Positions 26,601-39,770 of a DNA stretch of 64,000 nt are shown here, piece after piece. The notes beneath the pieces were generated by a model that saw nothing but the letters and a program-made list of their open reading frames with translations, did no database searches and was not told the DNA's origin. Source of the stretch: Rhabdornis inornatus (Eukaryota > Chordata > Aves > Passeriformes > Rhabdornithidae); contig VWZS01010175.1 of assembly GCA_013397075.1 (NCBI GenBank), positions 646,178-710,177 on the forward strand, read 5' to 3'. A program made the translations under genes and the position numbers. Each line of letters begins with the position of its first letter. Position 1 is the first letter of the stretch.

Positions 26601-29600
26601 TTTTGAGAGAGTGACTAGGTTTTATTAACAATAAATTATCTTGAGCTGTTATTAAATAGTTCTCTTGGGCACAACACTGATAGTGCCATATGTTACTTTT
26701 TTGTGTTTCTCATCCTCAGGTTTTTTAATTAAGGGTGCATGGGTGCAAGAAGTGAAGTCTCATTAATTTAATTAATGGATTGAAAGGCCACATGACCATG
26801 AATTAACATGAATTGCTCTATGGAGACAACATTATTTTTTGGAAGAAAGAAACATTGCACTGACCTCTAGTCACCTAAGTAAAATGAGCAGAGATAATCA
26901 ACAACCTGGACTCACTCGTTAAGAGATCAGGAAATCTTAAATAAAACTTTAAAACAATTCTTACACATGAATTTCTTTTAAAGTTTCTACTTCAGTATAC
27001 TGAAGTTTGAAAAAAATCTGCTAATTCATTTTGGTTATCATTTATTACTCACCAAGGCACTTGCAAAGGAGAAAAAATTGGTTTTTATTTGGGCTAAGAG
27101 AACAGAATTTAAGATATATGCGAGAATTTTTTTTTTTTTTACTTTTTCTGCCAATGAAATGGGACACTTGAAAGTTTTTTCTGTGCTTTAAGTTTCTCAT
27201 CTGAAAAATTAGGAGGTTCACTCATAAGCAGGCTTTTTAAGCATATACTAATGAAGAATGCGATACATGGAAAAATGAGCACTATTTAGCATGCTAAGAG
27301 ATTCTAGAGGAAAAGGTTTAATTTTTAAGGTATGCACTTGAAGAATATTCAGAAACTCTAGGATTCTTCTTTCTAGTGCACAAATTGATACCAGCATTTG
27401 ATCACCAAAACTAGAGCTAGTTTTATTTAGGGTTTTTTTCTAAGATTTTGACATTTTGTCAAAATGTGTCTGCAGAAAAAAATTGTAGCAGATGAAAATA
27501 CACTCAGCAGTAAAATCGATATTTAAAATACTCAATGAAAAAGAAATTTCTACAGCTAATCAACAATAAGTTATAATTATATTTAGGATGTAGAGGGGTC
27601 TGAAGGACAAGTTATATACTTGTCTTCTCTTTGCTTGATTTCTTAAGTAAATAGTTCCATGGGATTTAAAATGTTTTGGTTTTTTATGTGTGACATTTAT
27701 CATGGGTTTTAGAGGGGTGAATGAATACACTGTTATCTAAATATTTGGATTTCAGAGTTTTTTATGCATCTGGTCCCTTATTACAACATGATAACATGTC
27801 TGTAGTAATACAAATGAAAGAGACATGAGATTTATATAGATGTAATAAAAATACCTTGGTCTTGTCCCAGAAACAAAGAGAAATCATATATCTAATTGCA
27901 AAAGAATATGAAAGAATAATTCTTCTCAGTTTGCCCTATGATTTGAAGTACCTCCAATCTTTGAATCACCTTCTATTAGAATGCTTTTGGTCTTCATGCA
28001 AGTACGTGTTGGAGATTTTTTATTTACAAATGCTGCCAGAGTCACCAGCGGACCACTTACAGATGTATACAACTGAAGTGAAATCTTCATCTGAAAACCA
28101 CTCAGAAAGTGTATTTATGAAAGAATATGTGTCCTCTGCTACTGGCAGTGTTTTATGTGCAAAGAACTACTGCACCAGTCAGGCAACATTTTCTGAGTCT
28201 TCTGATTTTTTTTCTAAGTACAGTATTTTGTACATAAAACCTTTCACCTTTTGACTCGTAAGTATCTTAAAGACCTGCTCTGTCTTCTTGGCTTTATATC
28301 AGTAGTTGCAATCAACTGAGACATTTAAAGTGACAGCCTCTATATTTAGTTTAAATGTCATGGGGTGGGTGACACATTCTCCTTAGAGCAAAGCCTGAGA
28401 TTTCTACAATTCACTTCTCCTGTTGTTACATCAGAATTAATTTTAGGCAGACTTCATTCACAAGCTGTATTCAGATAGAGCAGGTTGCTTAGGAAGACTT
28501 ATAATCGACTGGGGAATTCTTTTCAGTCATTTGCCATTCTCACTGTCAATCTATACTGTTATGAGACGTGCTTTCAAGAAGGCTTGCTGTGTTTGTGCCT
28601 ACATCTTTTTTTTTCCCCATCCATTGGGAAAAAGAGCAGCTGTACTGGGAAGTTAACAGGACATCAAGAATAGCCTCCTGAGTGGGTACACGGGGCATAT
28701 TTTGAGACCTCTGCTGAATGGAAAAAAAAAAGCAGTAAAAAGCATTTTGTAATTTTATATGTATAGAATAACTCAAAATATTCTCTGCAGTAGGCACAGA
28801 GAATGCCTCACAAAAATGAACCCATAGCTTCTATTTTGATCAGACTTCCTTATCTATAATACATTTTTCGCCTCTCTTACACCTTCCATTAGGCTCTGGA
28901 ATATATGAAGCTCACCAGCATATGAAATATTCTTCATGATACTCACTGAGCTCTTTTAGTTACACTATTTAATTTTCAGCTGAAATACAGGAAGCAGGCA
29001 GGTTACAAAGGAGAAATTCTCAGCATCCCATCTCTTACCACTGCCTGCACTGTCTGTTGGGTTGACAGTCCGAGTCCTATTAAAGCAAATGAGGATGACG
29101 TGATCAAAACCCCACTGAGTTAAAAGTTTATCTCTGACTGAGTTACTGACCTGCAGTTTAGGAGGGGCATGACTATATGCTTTGTGAACAAGTAATTTAA
29201 ACAAGGAGCAGCTATCTTCTCTCTCCACTTGCGTAAGTCAACTTAGTTTCACTTGATGTGATTTAACATAATGAATCCCAACACAAACTCCTGTCAAATT
29301 TATTAATATTAGTTCACCCCAAGTAATTTCTACCCTGCACTTAGAAGACTTTGTCACTGTAGCTCCTCAAGAGTTAAATGACAACAAAGTTGAGCTGGGC
29401 CAAAATGGAAGTTTATAAATCTGTCTGAAGTTCTAGCCAGTCTTTAGAAATATTAGAGAGTGCTCAAGAGCTTTGACAACTATTTTTGATTGGTTAATGT
29501 TTTTAGTTATTTCTTTTGCTTTTGACATAATTCATTTTATCCCTTCATTTTAATTTGTTTTCTATATTTTAAACAAATTACCATGGATTCAAAAAAGAAA

Positions 29601-29679
29601 AAAATTTAGAATTTCTTCAAAATTCCTTGCAAGTTAACCTGGGTCTTCTTTCTTAAGTATCTTCTGCCCTCCAACAATG
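20663..29679. other. Unique AT-rich non-coding DNA
   Basis: Nine kilobases without a recognisable gene, RNA gene or LINE. A T14 run lies at 27127-27140. An approximately 133-codon open frame (27856-28254, plus) begins at TTG with no early ATG. Its composition matches its surroundings and it shows no domain, so it is treated as chance. TAATTA cores are frequent at 24906-25331. Confidence 0.5.
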
Positions 29680-29850
29680 TTTTCTTTTCTGTTTTTTTCA
29701 GTGGTTCTGGTACAGCTTGTTATGCAGCAGAAGAGGGGAAACAGCAGCGAAAGAAACTATGATATTTTTTCTTGTGCTAGTGATCTAAAATTATGGAAAC
29801 TAAAATCAGGAAGGTTGAAGGACTCTGTAAAAAAACAAGTTTATATATCT
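29680..29850 (+). other. Candidate exon with strong 3' splice-site-like tract
   Basis: A pyrimidine tract at about 29680-29698 runs into TTTCAG at 29701. The following 120 or so bases are less AT-rich than their surroundings. They are open in one frame, reading VVLVQLVMQQKRGNSSERNY and onwards, through 29934. No strong donor follows; the options are GTTGAA near 29815, GTAAAA at 29827 and GTATGT at 29851. No domain or family is recognised. It could equally be chance. Confidence 0.15.
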
Positions 29851-30121
29851 GTATGTGTGTATACATACATATGTGTATATACTATCAAAATAATCCAGAA
29901 AATATATTTTCTAACATTTCAGAAAAAAAGGTAGATATACTATATTAAAAGTACATTTTAATACTATAATTTCAAAATTAATTATTATATATTATACACA
30001 TAATATACATTGCAACTGATAAAAGATACAATTATATTGCCTAATGACTAAACTTTGAATCACAAATCAATTTGCCAGTGGAAACAAATTGATTAGTTTT
30101 TTTTAATACCCAGCATAACAC

Positions 30122-30560
30122 AAAGTCATAGATTTTTGGATTATAGGGCAGATGGTACTGAAACTGTGCCCCAGTAATGCATATGAGCTTCAAACACAGT
30201 TACAGGAATATCTGCCTGTATTTCTGATCTGAAAGACAATAAAAGGTTCACTGGAAAGTTGTAACGCAATCACAGTACTCTAGTGGTTAAAAAGTTTTTT
30301 CTGATTTCGACTTTGAATATATCTTACGTAAGTCCAGTTTCCCTCATGTTCTTCAACTAAAGTAAATATTCTCTGAAGTTTTTGCTTCTTTTGAATTCAA
30401 AAACATCTATAGAGGCCAACTATAGCTCATGGGGGTTTTTGTTAGTTTAGATAACTAAATTATTTTAGCTCTCATCCAGACATCCAGTCTTCTGGATCAT
30501 CCAAATTGTCTTTCTTTGTAGCTACACCAACCTAAAGATGTATTTGTCTACACCACAAGT
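30122..30560 (-). mobile_element. Old CR1-class LINE 3' end, minus orientation
   Basis: The plus strand begins with GTCATAGATTTTTGGATTATAGGGCAGATGGTA. This follows the order of the reversed CR1 3' terminus, the TCATAGAATTTTAGGGTTAGAAGGGA type. Near 30283 comes AGTGGTTAAAAAGTTTTTTCTGA, matching the conserved block in old CR1s that reads AGTTAAAAAGTTTTTCCTAA. Partial resemblance continues past 30400 to roughly 30560. Divergence is high and the right boundary is uncertain. No open frame survives. Confidence 0.65.
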
Positions 30561-31995
30561 AGTTCTCTGTGTATTAATGTAGCTGCAAAGTGCATATAAG
30601 CACTACCTACAGCACTAAGCTTTTCACTTGATGTAATAACATTTCATTCTGCAGCCAACAGAGAAAAATAATCCAAATAAGTTCTAAATCACTCAAAATA
30701 CCTGTGTCTCTAATGTGACAAGAAACAGAATGCTAAAGCAAATAAATTAATAAATTAGGCATGCAGTGATCTTTATAAATGTAGGAAATTTAGGAGATGA
30801 GCACTTTGAGCACTGAAACTGACTCTCTCAGGCCTAACCAGGCAAGGTTTCTCAAAACAGAGGTTTTAGCACAAAAACCATCTTGCTCCTATGTTAGGAT
30901 ACAAATGGCATCTTCTATGCAAAACCATGTATAAAAATGCAACTTTCAAGGTTAATTTTGTGTTTCTCACCCAGCCTTGTGTTGGCTTGATAAAAAAAAA
31001 ATATTCATGTAACATTTTAAATATATTCTTATTTAAACACTAAGGTAGGGTAAGGACTTTCTCAAAATGAAGGAAAAGGAAACGTTAATGAATAATGTAA
31101 AACCTAACCTAACATCTTCCTATGTCAGCATTTACGTTTATTTTTTCTTCAGAATAGAAAGTGTTGACTGAAACTGGTTCTATATCAAGCTTAGTGCTAG
31201 AACTTATGATACCCATGATAATATAATTTCATTTATTATCTAAACTGCAGCAATATTTTTAAGCTGTTGTCTTCTTAGAATACATTCTAATATAAATTAT
31301 TTTGTTCTAATTAGGCCAACCAGAGAAGTACGAAGTGTAGTATTTCACTATTTTGCTTGACAGTAGAATAAAGACTGCAGGATTTGTCACAAAATAAATT
31401 CTGGGATTCCATAGTTTATAATAGTGTAGGTCAACTTACAAAGAAATTATTTTGGAAGCCTCCAAAGCAGTTCCAGCTCTAAATCATTAGACTTACTGTC
31501 TTGAAGTACATTTCATTCATCATGTTTTGTAAAACAAAAAGTTATCCAATCTGTGCTAGCTCAGCAGCATTCTGATGACAATCACTAATGGGTTGATTCT
31601 GGCTCAGAAACTTGTTGACTCCCAGAAGATAAATGAGTCTTCAGAAAGGAAAAAATGAGCATCAGGGACACTCCCTAAACCAATAAGGTTGTCTGACCTA
31701 TGCAACACAACAGGTATTTTTCTTCAAATTTACTGTCCACTGCCACCTCCCATAGCAGAAAGCTTCAGGGAATGATAATGAAGTGTATTTTAGGACACAA
31801 TTCCTAGCTCTGCCAGTGGGATTCATTAGCAGCAACATGAAAGTCGGATAACTACACTGGGTTTAAAACTGTGGGAGTAAAGCTGTCATTGAATCTCAAG
31901 GTTATCAGAACTTGCTGACAATAAGTATTCTACAAGAACTTTAATCTGTTATTTCCAAGTATCTACTGCGAAGTCTGTTCTAAGTATTCTGGAAA
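30561..31995. other. Unique AT-rich non-coding DNA
   Basis: No gene or repeat recognised. Confidence 0.55.
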
Positions 31996-32157
31996 ATAAA
32001 ACCCAAAAATAAACACAAAAGCAAAAACCAAAACCAAAACCAAAATAAAGCAAAAAACAAAATAAAAACAAAACAAAACCAAAAACACTCCCCCACAACA
32101 ACAAAAATGCAAAAACAAAACAAAACAACACAACAACAACAAAAAGAAAAAAAATAT
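31996..32157. repeat. A-rich imperfect CAAAA/CCAAAA/CAACAA tract
   Basis: The plus strand is almost entirely A with interspersed C for about 160 bases, as irregular CAAAA, CCAAAA and CAACAA units. Minus-strand open frames here are FGFGF-type low-complexity shadows. Confidence 0.92.
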
Positions 32158-33568
32158 TATTTAATATTTGGCAAAAGTGTCAACACAGCCTAGTTGACAT
32201 ATATTTTGTGTCATAAAAACACCGGGCCATCTGAAGGAGTTGCCACCCAAGCAGCTCATGGACATGCACTTAGTGTGCCCTTGCAGCAGGGACAGCCAAC
32301 CTGCAGATAAAAATGCAATCTCACAGCAGCCTACGCAAACTTGCATCAGGCTTTGTCCCTGCTACAGATTTTTCTACTTCCCAGAAAGAGGAGGTACCGT
32401 TACAAGCCATCATACTTTCTGATTCCCCAGTTCAGTCTGATGTCAACAAATGTTAAACATCCAAGGTCTTCTGGGGTACAATGGATTATAAACATTTTAC
32501 TCAAGAGAAATAGGCATGATAGGCACATACCTACAGATTCAATATGGAAAGATTGACCTCAAGCTGCTTTCCCAAAGCTGAGTATAAAATCTATGTCAGA
32601 ATCTAGAAAAAAGGACTGAAATCTTAACACATTTTTAAACAGTGGCAAAGATCAATCATATTTAATAATATTACTTTTAGCATTTCATAATAGATCTCCT
32701 CAGCTCTGTCTTGGGTCTTGGTTTTAGATTGTGTATGACATAGTATCTAAAATCATTATGCAAAAAGGAAAAGGCAGTGTACATAGACATAAAGTGAATT
32801 ACGGGTCTGGAAGTCTTCCCAAAGCCAATGTGGAAATGCCAAGGTTGTCAAAACCTGATGATGGAATATTAAGAAATCTTTCATCTAATATTTCCATGCT
32901 AGCATTACTGAGTGCATTCTAAATATCTAGGGAAGCCATAAACACATGCAGTACAATTTTGTATGTCATAAGAGTGACAAAGACTAGCTACTGTGTTAAA
33001 TTAATTGTGAAAGCATATTTTTTGTACATTTTCTAGGTATTATCAAGCACAACCTTGAATGTCAGTATCTTAGAAATCATTAATTGCACCCTATGCTAAA
33101 TTATCATCTAATGTCAAAGAAAAAAAGTTAAATCAGATTTTATGAATTATTCATTACCTCCAGTTCAATATGAACAATGTTCGAGCTGAGTTTTAAGCAC
33201 TTTTGAATAGTATCATAGAAGGTGAACATTTTTCTGATAACAGAATACCGGAAACTGACCTGACATTTATAAAATACAGGTCCGAAAGAATCAAGAATAT
33301 ATACTTCAGGAAAAAAAACAAACTTATGACTAAAGATATTAACTTTGTTAATAGGGTCATATACATATTTTTATAACATGTTTCAGATCAAATCCACTCA
33401 CACAGGATTAAGACTCACAAAAATAATGTTAGAAATCTCTTAATGTGTGTCTCTCCAGTATCCAAACAATTTCTTCAATTGTGTTTTTAGTTAGGGCACA
33501 GAGCCTGTTTGCCCATTAGAAGACTGACCTCTTGCTTCTGGGGATATTCCTAGAGCAATTGTTCCTAC
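32158..33568. other. Unique non-coding DNA
   Basis: No gene or repeat recognised. Overlapping frames on both strands near 32160-32560 are mutually exclusive and carry no family signature. Confidence 0.5.
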
Positions 33569-33948
33569 TGTCCTGGTTTGGTAGGATTTTGCTTCTGCTG
33601 AAGGTGCCTATGTTGGGGGATAATGGTGAATTGAGCTGCTAATTTTTATATCTGTACATTCTTAGAGTAGCTATATTTCCCCAGAGTTAAATGATTGGTG
33701 TCAATGAATGAAGGTCCTATTTGGATAAAACCTTATTGTCATGTGGCTATAAGTTTCCACACTTCATACTACACACTTCAGAAGCTCCTTTGCCTATCCA
33801 AATAACTTGGGTCTACAACTCTTACTTTCTGGACTGATCATTTAGGTGTGGGCATGGAAGGAAAAGTTAAAAAACAATCACAGCACAAAAGAAAAAACGA
33901 AAAGACACAGACAGAGACTGTTTGACTGTTGTCAAACGGGTGTTCACA
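33569..33948 (+). mobile_element. Possible degenerate ERVL-type LTR
   Basis: The stretch starts TGTCCTGGTTTGG, which recalls the TGTCCTGGTTT start common in avian ERVL LTRs. It could end at ...GTTCACA, giving TG...CA termini about 380 bases apart. Against this, the five bases outside each end (CCTAC and ATTAC) are not a clean duplication, and no AATAAA or TATA arrangement is convincing. It may be chance resemblance. Confidence 0.22.
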
Positions 33949-36900
33949 ATTACTGTGTGAAAAGTGGAATTTAAAAATCCCATGTCTTGATGACCTGAGA
34001 AGCCTATGGCGACCAGATGACCTGAAATTTGAAATTTCCTATCCAAAGTAAGATTATGAAACTTGCTTTCTTAAGCACATTTTAATATTTTTTGAAACTT
34101 ATATTAGTTGATGTGTAGTATTAGTGTATAGGAAAAGCATCAGATGTCCTTAATTCACCACAGTAAACACTGTTCCACAGAAGCTGCCTTACATACTGTT
34201 TAGAAAGTGACTAACCTCCAGCCTGCCTGTGAGTCTGCCAGCTAGGAGGAAAAACTGTAGAGAAGTAGAAGGATACAGCAACAACTTTATGAAGTGCAGC
34301 AAGAACCTTTAGTCCAGGAGAAACTGTCCCACCAACACTTGTGTTCTCTCTGTCTCATTCTACACATTGCTCTTGCTACAAAGCTTTTTTTTTCTACTAG
34401 TTACTAGCTATCTATTAATTCTAAATTAGTTTATTTAAAAGTTGATTGTAAATATTAGTGTGATAGAGTTCTTCCTTTGCATTTCCAGATACCATGTCCA
34501 GCACGATATTTTCTTGATACAAAATAGTGAAAACAGCCTTGAGAACCTCAAATTTAAAATATTTTCACACAAGTTAGGACTAGGAAAGAAACCAAGAGGT
34601 TCCCTATGTCATCACTTCCACAAAAAGCTCAAAAATCATCTATTCCTGAATAGAAAAGGTATATGTAAAGAAATATTTTTTCTTGGTTTTCCTTTTTTTT
34701 TTCACTTAAAGCATTGACACAAGTCTATGGTCCCTTTAGTTTCCACATGGATGCATTCGCTTATGCTGCTAGGTAAAAGAGACCCAGGGAGTAAAACTGA
34801 GGATTGGATGCTCGATTGAACTTGCTGCTTAACTGATAGCTTCCTCTACATTTAGTTTAGACCACTCTGACCTAGATCTCAGAAAAAAAAATTGATTTAG
34901 AAGAGAGTAGGTCTAAGTAGTTTAGGTAGAATAGATAGTAGTATAGATGTGTCAAGCCTGTTGTGTTTGACTCCAAAGTTAAGGACACATATCTGCCCCC
35001 TTTCCTATTTAGTGGGACAGACAGAATCTATCAAGATTCCTAAGCACAGGGGCATCTTGAATACAGCAGTCTGTATTCATCCTATTCATCCTATTCATCT
35101 CACAAAGAGAACTTACTGAGAAATCTTGCCTGAAGATAGATCTATGGTCAAAAGATGTCTATCTCTAATTTAATGTCTGAAACAAGATGGAAAAATTTAA
35201 TTCCAGAAATGATGTGGTACAGACATACAGTGTATGTATTTATACTCAAAATAGTAGAAATAGCACTAGAAGTAGCGCTAGAGCTTCAGCAAAACTCAGT
35301 TTGAAAGGGAGAGAGGAAAAGAGTCAAATTAGATAGTTCTTTAAAATTAAAAATGTTATAAAAATAAATTAAAAATTAAGAAATACAAAATTATGATAAT
35401 GAAATTTCACTTGCTTCTATTGCATGATAATTTTTACATTGTCTGCTTAATGGAATTCTAGTTTGCGAAATGTTTCCTTAAGATTTTTTAATGAATCAAA
35501 CAGACACATAAAATGAAGGAATGTCATTCTGACAATAACCAGGCATTGCATGATACATTCTGGTAAGTTGCTGAATGTGTTTTAGGCAATTGTGTAAGAC
35601 CAGGGTTATGCAGCATAAACTGATAGCACATCTGCTATGGTTTATAGCTGTACAGATAAATATTTATCTATAATAAATTCTGGTACACTCTGAAACTTGA
35701 ACAGTGTGGAAGTAAGAGTTCTATGCTAAAAGGAAAGTGCAATAAAATAGATTAATGAGTGAATTTATAGCAATTTTTTGCTTTAAAAAGCCAAGGGTTT
35801 AAAACAGCAGGCATATATGAAACAAAAATATTATGGTATTTCATATATCCTGAAAATAGAAACATCATGTACACTAGCCTTTGCATGATAATACAGCAGT
35901 TCTGGCTGTCCTGGTAAATTTTTTGGTACAAAAAAGTAATAAAAGCACTCAGTTAAAAAGGAATCTGAAAGTTACAGAATCATGGAAATTGAGTGCAATA
36001 CCTGGTACCTGTTATTATGCAAGAATTGTTCAGAATGGTACAGAGTATCTTCTTGTCCGATATTGAAAAATTTACCAGTATCTTCACAATGTGTGTTTTC
36101 TCTGTGGACAACTTATTGATAGGAGTACACAGAGGTTTGAAGCAGCTGTCCATAGGTAAGTATCTGGTAAAATCTGAGATGCTCCAGGGAAGGTGAGACA
36201 GGTTTATTAGCTGTGACACAGGATCTGTATGAGAACCTGCCTATGAGAGGATCATCTAAAGCTGGGCAGACTGTTGCTGTGAATCACACCTTTGACCATC
36301 ACCTCTACGTGGGCACCCAAATTGAGCCCAGGGTTAAGACATTAAATAGCAATACAGTAAGAAAAAGCAAAACTTAATGGAGCGAAAGTTATTTTCCTGA
36401 ACATAAGTGTCTCGTGCATTTTTATGTGTTAAGAGTTGTCCCACGTAGTTTCCATCTCTGGAAAACTGTAGGTCTCCTATGGCTCCCAACACAGGATTTA
36501 GTAGATATATAAACAGTTTCCTCAGATGTCTCAGTCTGGTGGGAATACAACTGAATACAGTCCCTAAAATCATAGTCATAGTATAATTTAATGCCAAATC
36601 ATCTCTGATGGATCTGATTTCAACTCCTGTTTTTTCAGGTGGTCAACTACTTATCTGTGTTTGTGAGCTCTTTTCTGAACTGAGACATTTCTCCAAGAAC
36701 TGGAAGTGCTGCATAAGTATCCCAACCACTACAAAGGTGTTAAATCTTTCTGTGATTCAAGGATAAAAATAGTTGCACCAGAGACAAGAGTTAGAAAAGT
36801 GAAAAAAAACAAAAGCACCAAAATTACCTAGAGAGATTTTCTATTTCATTATCCAAAGGATTTCTCATCAGTATGCTGATAAGAAAAAGACACAGATGTG

Positions 36901-37212
36901 TGTTTCCCATATCAAATAGTGCTTGTTATTCTGTTCTTGAGGCTGCCCCAGCAACCAGTGACCTGTGTGAGAACCTGTGCTGACAAGCTCCACAGGTATC
37001 CAAGCTTAATGTAGCTCCAGAGTGCTTTTAATAGATAAGCATAGTCTATCTGTTCTGGCAAAGAAAAATAGGGCAAGCAATCAGACAACCATCTTCCATA
37101 ACCTGAGTGGAATATTTAACACAAGTCAAGGGTAAAGAAAACAATCTTCCCAGAACAATGCCTTGAAATGCCATTGAAAAAAAGAGCATCTGTGTTTATA
37201 CACATTTCTGTG
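33949..37212. other. Unique AT-rich non-coding DNA
   Basis: No gene recognised. Three tandem 9-base units (TATTCATCC, last copy TATTCATCT) lie at 35074-35100. An isolated donor-like TAG/GTAAGTAT lies at 36153-36163 without a convincing acceptor. Overlapping open frames on both strands at 35980-36220 are unexplained but featureless. Confidence 0.5.
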
Positions 37213-37284
37213 CATATATATATATGTGTGTGTGTGTGTGTTTGTGTGTGTATGTGTGTGTGTATATATATGTATGTATGTATG
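37213..37284. repeat. (TA)n(TG)n(TATG)n microsatellite
   Basis: A compound dinucleotide and tetranucleotide array of TA, TG with TTTG and TATG interruptions, TA again, then TATG units. Confidence 0.95.
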
Positions 37285-39770
37285 CACTTATAATAGGAAT
37301 GAGAGATTTCTCCTTTGCTTGCTTAAGTATATTATTTGATAAGACAGAAGAGAAGCCCTTTCTCCATAGTAGTCTAGATATTCCACCTAGTAAAATGTCT
37401 AGGAGATATTATATAAAACCAGAACAACATAATGACAAAAAATGTTGACCCACAAGAAAATGAATCTTTCTTTACTCATTCTAGTTGTCTAGGAATGAAA
37501 ATTCTTATGCTACTGCATAAGATAGCACATAGAAAAAACCCATAAGGTTTTATTTTTTTTAACACATTTTCCTTTTTATTGAGTTTTATTCCCTTTTTAT
37601 TGCCAATAAAATCTACAGAAAGATGATTCTGGTGTAATACTGTGTATTGCAAATTCCCGCCTACTGAATTGTTTTTTTCTTTTTGTTGATTTATACAACT
37701 CAGACAACTGAAAATAGAGTACAACAGATTTTTTGAATTTTTTAGATTACATTATTATTATTTTTTCAAACCCTAAATTTAAAGACTTACCTATTAATCT
37801 TCATTTGCTATGTACATTTTAAGCATGTTTCTATGGGGAATAAAGTCTGTGATCATTAATTTAAAAGAACAGAAAACAGCTTATTAGCTTATTGGTTAGA
37901 GTAGCTCTAATTATGTTTGAAATACAAGACATCCTGAAAATTAGAAAAAATATCTCCTTTAAGCAATGGAGCTGGAGTACCAATATGCTGATAAGATTGA
38001 GAGAGACAGAGTTTGGATACTTCCATTCTCTCCAAATAGTCATCTCATGTGACATGATCCATATCTTACTAACATCAGTATGAATGTAAGATGAATAATT
38101 CTGTGGAAGTAGATACTGGCACCTCGTCAAGTTTTTGAAATGTTACTAAAGGAAAATGGTGTAGGGAGAAAAAAAAATAAAAGAATGAATAAGCAGAGAA
38201 AAAAAGGCATACAGGAATGAAGAATTAAGTCAGTCTGACTGAAACAGGAGAAGACTTATGATATAGGGGAAGACTGCCCAAAGGTTTGTAGTTCCTGATC
38301 CCAAATGTCTAAAAATCATGGTATTTGAAAGGTAGCAAAAGGCTCTAGTACTTCCTTGTAAGGTGGGACCTACTTAGGTCTTCAGAGCTGTAAAGATTAG
38401 ACACTAGATATGCTTTTTAAATCTGAAATTATTTACATAATCATTACTTTCAAGAGGTAACTACTTATGTAAAACATTAGCTATCAGATTTATAACAATA
38501 GCATGAAGGCTGACAACACTGTGAAAGTTTGTTAAAAGAAGTGAACAAAGAAAAAATACATTGTGTGAGTTGGTAGCATCCCTTTGCTGCTGTAATATGA
38601 AAATCAAATGGCATAGGAGAGTATTCATGCCTATTTACTGCCACTTAGGAAGCTATCACAAAATAAACAGTTTGTAATCATAATCAGAGATATAAGAAAA
38701 AAAGGTGGGAATAGAACTTTGTTAAAAAATTAAGGTTTCTGCAAATTCAAATATTACTTTTCTATCATATTTTATGGTCCACACAATATTTTAGTCTCCT
38801 TTTCAGTACAGCCATCCGTGAAATATATTCTAAGACAACAAAACAAGGATAGATTAAACATTGATGAGTAAAATTGAGTCTGAAGCCTGCATTTGTTCAA
38901 AATAAAAAAGATACATTTCATGTAATTCTCTTTACTTGTCTCATTAAAGTGGTGGTAAAATTCCACTCTGCTGAAATCAGATAGATTTTTGCCATTCTTT
39001 TCCATGGTGCCAGCATTTCATTTACAGGTTCAACATCCACTCTATTTCAGACAGAGAGAGTTGGTTCAACTTTTCCCTTTACTCTCTGTCCCATCTCCCA
39101 GAGATTGCTGTTCTCGTAAAAGAAGGGGAAGATGATCCTGAACTACTATAGTCTACAGAATAATATTTGATGCAGTGGTCATAAATTCAGATTATCCTCG
39201 TATACTTGCAGCGTTTTGAAAGATAGATACCTATTTCCAAAGACATTCTAGCACAACAAAAACTCCACACCATATGAGATAGAAAAAAAAATGAAACAGT
39301 GACTATAGCTTGCTATAAAAATTAGGTGCATGTAATCCAGGAATAAAAATTACCAAAAATAAAACATTTAGTTGTTTTTTTTTTTAACCAGAGAATACTT
39401 TTCCAGTTTTTCTTTATGAGCTTTAAAAAGAAGACATAGAGAAGAAAAAAGAGAGTAGGAATCTAGGAGAAAAAGAAATTTAAAAAGTGAAAGTATTCAA
39501 AATAAAGAGATAAGTAAAGAAATAATTCAGAAATTGAAACAATCAAATTTTTAAAGGAAAAATAAAACCCAGCCCACAAACATAGTTTCTTCCTTGTCTT
39601 AAGCTATAATTCTGAGGGGCATCTAGACACTCAGACACCACTCTGTGTTCTCCAAAACATGCTGGGACACAAATTTTTATAAACTAAAATCCAACAGTAA
39701 AAACATTCTCATTTTCTTTCTACGACATATATTTCAAGCACAGAGGTTCTGAAATGTAATCATTGTTCTC
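37285..39770. other. Unique AT-rich non-coding DNA
   Basis: No gene or repeat recognised. Confidence 0.55.

Noticed and set aside
27856..28254. 133-codon plus-strand open frame
   Set aside because: It starts at TTG, has no domain, follows the local AT-rich composition, and a frame of this length is expected a few times by chance in six frames of 64 kb.
35979..36010. TACAGAATCATGG string resembling a reversed CR1 terminus
   Set aside because: The following sequence does not continue as CR1, so the short match is likely chance.
36153..36163. Strong donor-like TAG/GTAAGTAT
   Set aside because: No acceptor with a pyrimidine tract at a sensible distance upstream, so it was not promoted to an exon call.
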